This document shows, piece by piece, positions 61,697 through 64,000 of a DNA stretch of 64,000 bases (position 1 is the first letter of the stretch; every line of letters starts with the position of its first letter). The DNA comes from CAIWHR01 sp963781285 (lineage in GTDB: Bacteria; Pseudomonadota; Gammaproteobacteria; Burkholderiales; Casimicrobiaceae). Location: contig CAWAFI010000024.1 of NCBI GenBank assembly GCA_963781285.1, positions 67,335-131,334 of the forward strand. Direction: 5' to 3'. The position numbers and the translations under genes are program-made. The notes under the pieces are model-generated. The model did no database searches and was not told the origin of the DNA. It saw nothing but the letters and a program-made list of their open reading frames with translations.

Positions 61697-62643
61697 TCAG
61701 TCCGCGTTGGCGCCGCGTTGCGCCGCACGGGCCCACGCGAGCGTCGCCCGCAGTCCCTCCTCCAGCGAGACCCGCGGCGCCCAACCGAGCACGTCGCGCG
61801 CGCGGGTGATGTCGAGCACGTTGCGCGGCACGTCGAAGCCGCGGCCGGGCAGGTAGCGGCGTTCGACCGTCCGGCCGAGCAGGCGCTCGATGGCCGCGAG
61901 CAGCTCGTTCAGCGAGCAACCGCTGCCGGAGCCGATGTTGAACACCCGCGGCTCGCCCGAGTAATCGATGGCGCGCAGGAACGCACGCGCGACGTCGCTG
62001 ACGTGCAGATAATCGCGGACCACCGTGCCGTCGCCCCAGATCTCGATGGGCTCTCGGCGCAGCGCGCGGTCCAGGAACACCGCCACCGCACCCTGCGCGG
62101 CGTCGACGCGCTGGCGCTCGCCGTAGGGATTGGCCACGCGCAGCACGACGTGGTCGAGGCCGTGCGTCGACTGGAACAGCGCGAGATACTTTTCGATCGC
62201 GAGCTTCGCGATGGCGTAGGACACCCGCGGCTCCGTCGGATGCGATTCCGGAATCGGGACCGCCTGCGGCATGCCGTAAACCGTTCCGCCGGACGAGATG
62301 AACACGACCTTGCGAACTTCGCCTCGCGATGCCGCATGCAGCATGCGCAGCGTGCCGACCACGTTGCTCTCGACGTCGAACACGGGGTCGTCGTTGGAGT
62401 CTCTTGGGCAGCGTCGTCGACACGAGGTGGACGACGACTTCGCAGCCGTGCACCGCGTCCTCGACCATCGACGCGCTCTGGAAATCGCCCTCCAACCACT
62501 CGACGGCCTCGGGCGGCGTGAAGGTCCGGAAATGCGGCACGCGCGGCCGCTCGAATACGCGCACGGCATGGCCCGCTCGCGAGCAGGCCGTCCACGACAT
62601 GGGAGCCGATGAACCCGCCGCCGCCGAGCACGAGGCACTTCAT
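61697..62643 (-). pseudogene. NAD-dependent nucleotide-sugar epimerase, frame broken at about 62570 and 62400
   Basis: The start at 62643 reads KCLVLGGGGFIGSHVVDGLL. Near 62570 the family sequence shifts to RAGHAVRVFERPRVPHFRTF and VEWLEGDFQSASMVEDAVHG. Near 62400 it shifts again, to VFDVESNVVGTLRMLHAASR, VSYAIAKLAIEKYLALFQST (Tyr-x3-Lys), WGDGTVVRDYLHVSDVARAF and GRTVERRYLPGRGFDVPRNV. Put together it is a normal UDP-sugar 4-epimerase/dehydratase-type protein of about 315 residues. Two single-base shifts in 1 kb in a high-GC region may be sequencing errors. It overlaps the GT4 locus upstream by four bases. Confidence 0.75.
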
Positions 62644-63760
62644 GGCAGGCGCGCCGCGCTACCCGAGCGCACGTAGAGCGGCGACGTGGTCGTCCACCGA
62701 GCGGATGGTCGCGGGCGCGTCGGACCCGGCCGAGGGACTCGGGGTCGGCGGACAATCGCCGCAGCGCCGCTGCCAGATCGCAGGCATCGTTGCGGCGGAA
62801 GGCCCAGCCCCGTCGAGTTCGGCGCATCGGCTCGAGCAGGCCCGGCACGTCGGAGACGAGTACGGGACACCGGTGCGCGATGGCCTGCAGGAGCACGAGC
62901 GGCGTGTTCTCGTCCCACAGCGATGGGATGACCAACACGTCGGCGCTGCAGAGCACGCGCCCGATGTCGGTCGAGGCGAAGCGCCCGCACAGGCGAATCC
63001 GGGAGTACCGCGGCTGCCTGCAGCAGCCGACAATAGGCGGTGTCGGTGACATCCCCGTGCAGATCGAGCTGGAGCGGAACGTCCCGCAGCTGCGCAAGCG
63101 CGTCGACGAGCAGGTGCGGACCCTTGTGCGGCGCCAGCGTCCCGACGAAGGCGATCCGCAGCGCGCGTCCGCGATGACTCCGCGACATCCGCAATTGCGG
63201 GCCGCGGAACCCCGAAGCCAAGAGGTGCGCCGCACATCCAGCAGCGCGAACCTCGCCAGGCCGCGCAAGGCAGGGTGACGGATCTCCATCAGGTGGCGGG
63301 CGCAATTGAGCCGGCCCGGGCCCGGCCCGGCGCATCGCGAATGATCGCACAACAGCAGCTGGACGGTCGGGCATTCGAACCAGAAATCGGTGGCGGTGAA
63401 GATCGCCGGAATTCCCCGCGCGGTCGTCGCGCGCACGCGGCCGCCGTCAATCCGGCGAGGTGCAGGAAATGCACGACGTCCGGCCGCCGCTCGTCGAGCA
63501 GGCGCCGAAGGCGTCGCCGGCGCGCGTCGTCGTACTCGCGACGAATGCGGGCGGTTCGTGTCGTCGACGCCGGCCGGCAGGAACGTGACGTCGTCGGAGG
63601 AAGCGTCACCATCCGCACCGGTTTCGTGGCGCGGAATGGCCGAAACGAGCCGCACCGCGTGGCCCTTCGCTCGCAGCGCCTCTGCGATCCATCCGGCGAG
63701 AACCTCGGTTCCGCCGCCGCCGAAAGGCGGAAACTGGTGGAGCGCCAGGACGATGTCCAC
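62640..63760 (-). pseudogene. Family 4 glycosyltransferase with several frame breaks
   Basis: The start at 63760 reads DIVLALHQFPPFGGGGTEVL and LRAKGHAVRLVSAIPRHETG. Then, in changing frames, come EYDDARRRRLRRLLDERRPD, VVHFLHLAGLTAA, RGIPAIFTATDFWFECPTVQ, LRIAFVGTLAPHKGPHLLVD and SLWDENTPLVLLQAIAHRCP. At least four frame changes are needed (about 63545, 63450, 63280 and 63010). The order of motifs follows the intact GT4 at 55880-57244 throughout. It is either a decayed gene or a badly sequenced one. Confidence 0.72.
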
Positions 63761-63766
63761 GCTGCG

Positions 63767-64000
63767 CTAGGCGGCTGCTGCGCCGAGCGTGTCCTCGTAC
63801 ACGCGCACGGTGTGCTCCGCCATCGCGCGCGTGGTCATCGGATAGTTGGTCGTGGCGGACAGGCGCGAGCGGAACCGGGCTCGCGCGCGATGCGCCGGAG
63901 CACGCGCGCGAGCGCGGCCGCGCTGGCGCGCTCGAACACGAAGCCGTTGACGTCGTCGCGCACGAACTCCGTCATGCCCTCCACGTCGGACACGATCACC
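63767..64000 (-). pseudogene. C-terminal part of a third GT4-like protein (partial, frame broken near 63885)
   Basis: From the window edge the minus strand reads VIVSDVEGMTEFVRDDVNGF and VFERASAAALARVLRRIARE, the typical donor-domain end of a GT4. After a one-base shift it continues with FRSRLSATTNYPMTTRAMAE and HTVRVYEDTLGAAAA to the stop at 63767. The start lies outside the window. It is followed seven bases later by the next GT4 gene. Confidence 0.65.

Noticed and set aside
61697..63760. A single 687-residue protein fusing a glycosyltransferase and an epimerase
   Set aside because: The open frame is continuous by chance. Family motifs of the GT4 and epimerase jump between frames, and the epimerase has its own start at 62643.
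1..64000. CRISPR arrays, rRNA or tRNA genes
   Set aside because: No regularly spaced repeats and no TTCGA-type tRNA loop within a plausible cloverleaf were seen. Small or degenerate cases could be missed by eye.

Overview
The window is GC-rich chromosomal DNA, apparently from a betaproteobacterium close to the Burkholderiales. The evidence is the gene content: a hemA-prfA-prmC block, Bug-type and TRAP solute-binding proteins, class III CoA-transferase and MmgE/PrpD genes, and a split liv-type importer. No rRNA, tRNA or CRISPR array was found.

Region 1 (1-7.3 kb): a DedA-rhodanese gene cut by the window edge, two frame-broken TPR/LysM lipoproteins, and a signalling and envelope group. That group is a membrane Ser/Thr kinase overlapping a LysM polysaccharide deacetylase, divergent from a nucleotide cyclase fused to an FHA domain, followed by a Kbp/YgaU-like protein. 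Region 2 (7.4-15.2 kb): a branched-chain/amide-type ABC importer split over two strands around an RpiR regulator, with palindromic sites in both control regions, a signature-less ABC ATPase, an SDR enzyme and RidA. Region 3 (15.3-39.3 kb): mostly housekeeping genes (recG, hemA, prfA, prmC, rph, rdgB, hemW) mixed with accessory enzymes, a TetR/unknown divergent pair with inverted-repeat operators, a small glycan pair (GT2 plus epimerase), a Bug binding protein next to a frame-broken beta-decarboxylating dehydrogenase, an amidase-ChaC run and a two-gene unit of unknown function. Region 4 (39.3-45.7 kb): a tight minus-strand run of a TRAP binding protein, hotdog hydratase, acyl-CoA dehydrogenase, class III CoA-transferase, MmgE/PrpD protein and methyltransferase. 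It looks like a catabolic operon for a carboxylic acid activated as a CoA ester.

Region 5 (46-64 kb) is an accessory island. Two toxin-antitoxin pairs (RHH/ParE and VapBC) stand at its edge, followed by a surface-glycan cluster broken up by insertion sequences. The elements are an integrase-type remnant, a truncated IS91, an IS3 element that carries both an IS256 and an IS481 copy (each with a 7-bp target duplication), an intact IS3 element that replaces the middle of an epimerase gene, and another integrase-type IS that truncates an unknown gene. The surviving glycan genes are methyltransferases, a GT2, several GT4 enzymes and epimerases. A GT4-epimerase pair occurs twice, in opposite gene order.

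Many reading frames are broken by single-base shifts, mainly near both window ends and inside the IS elements. Some of this may be sequencing error rather than biology; where the intact frame can be reconstructed I annotate the whole locus as one broken gene.
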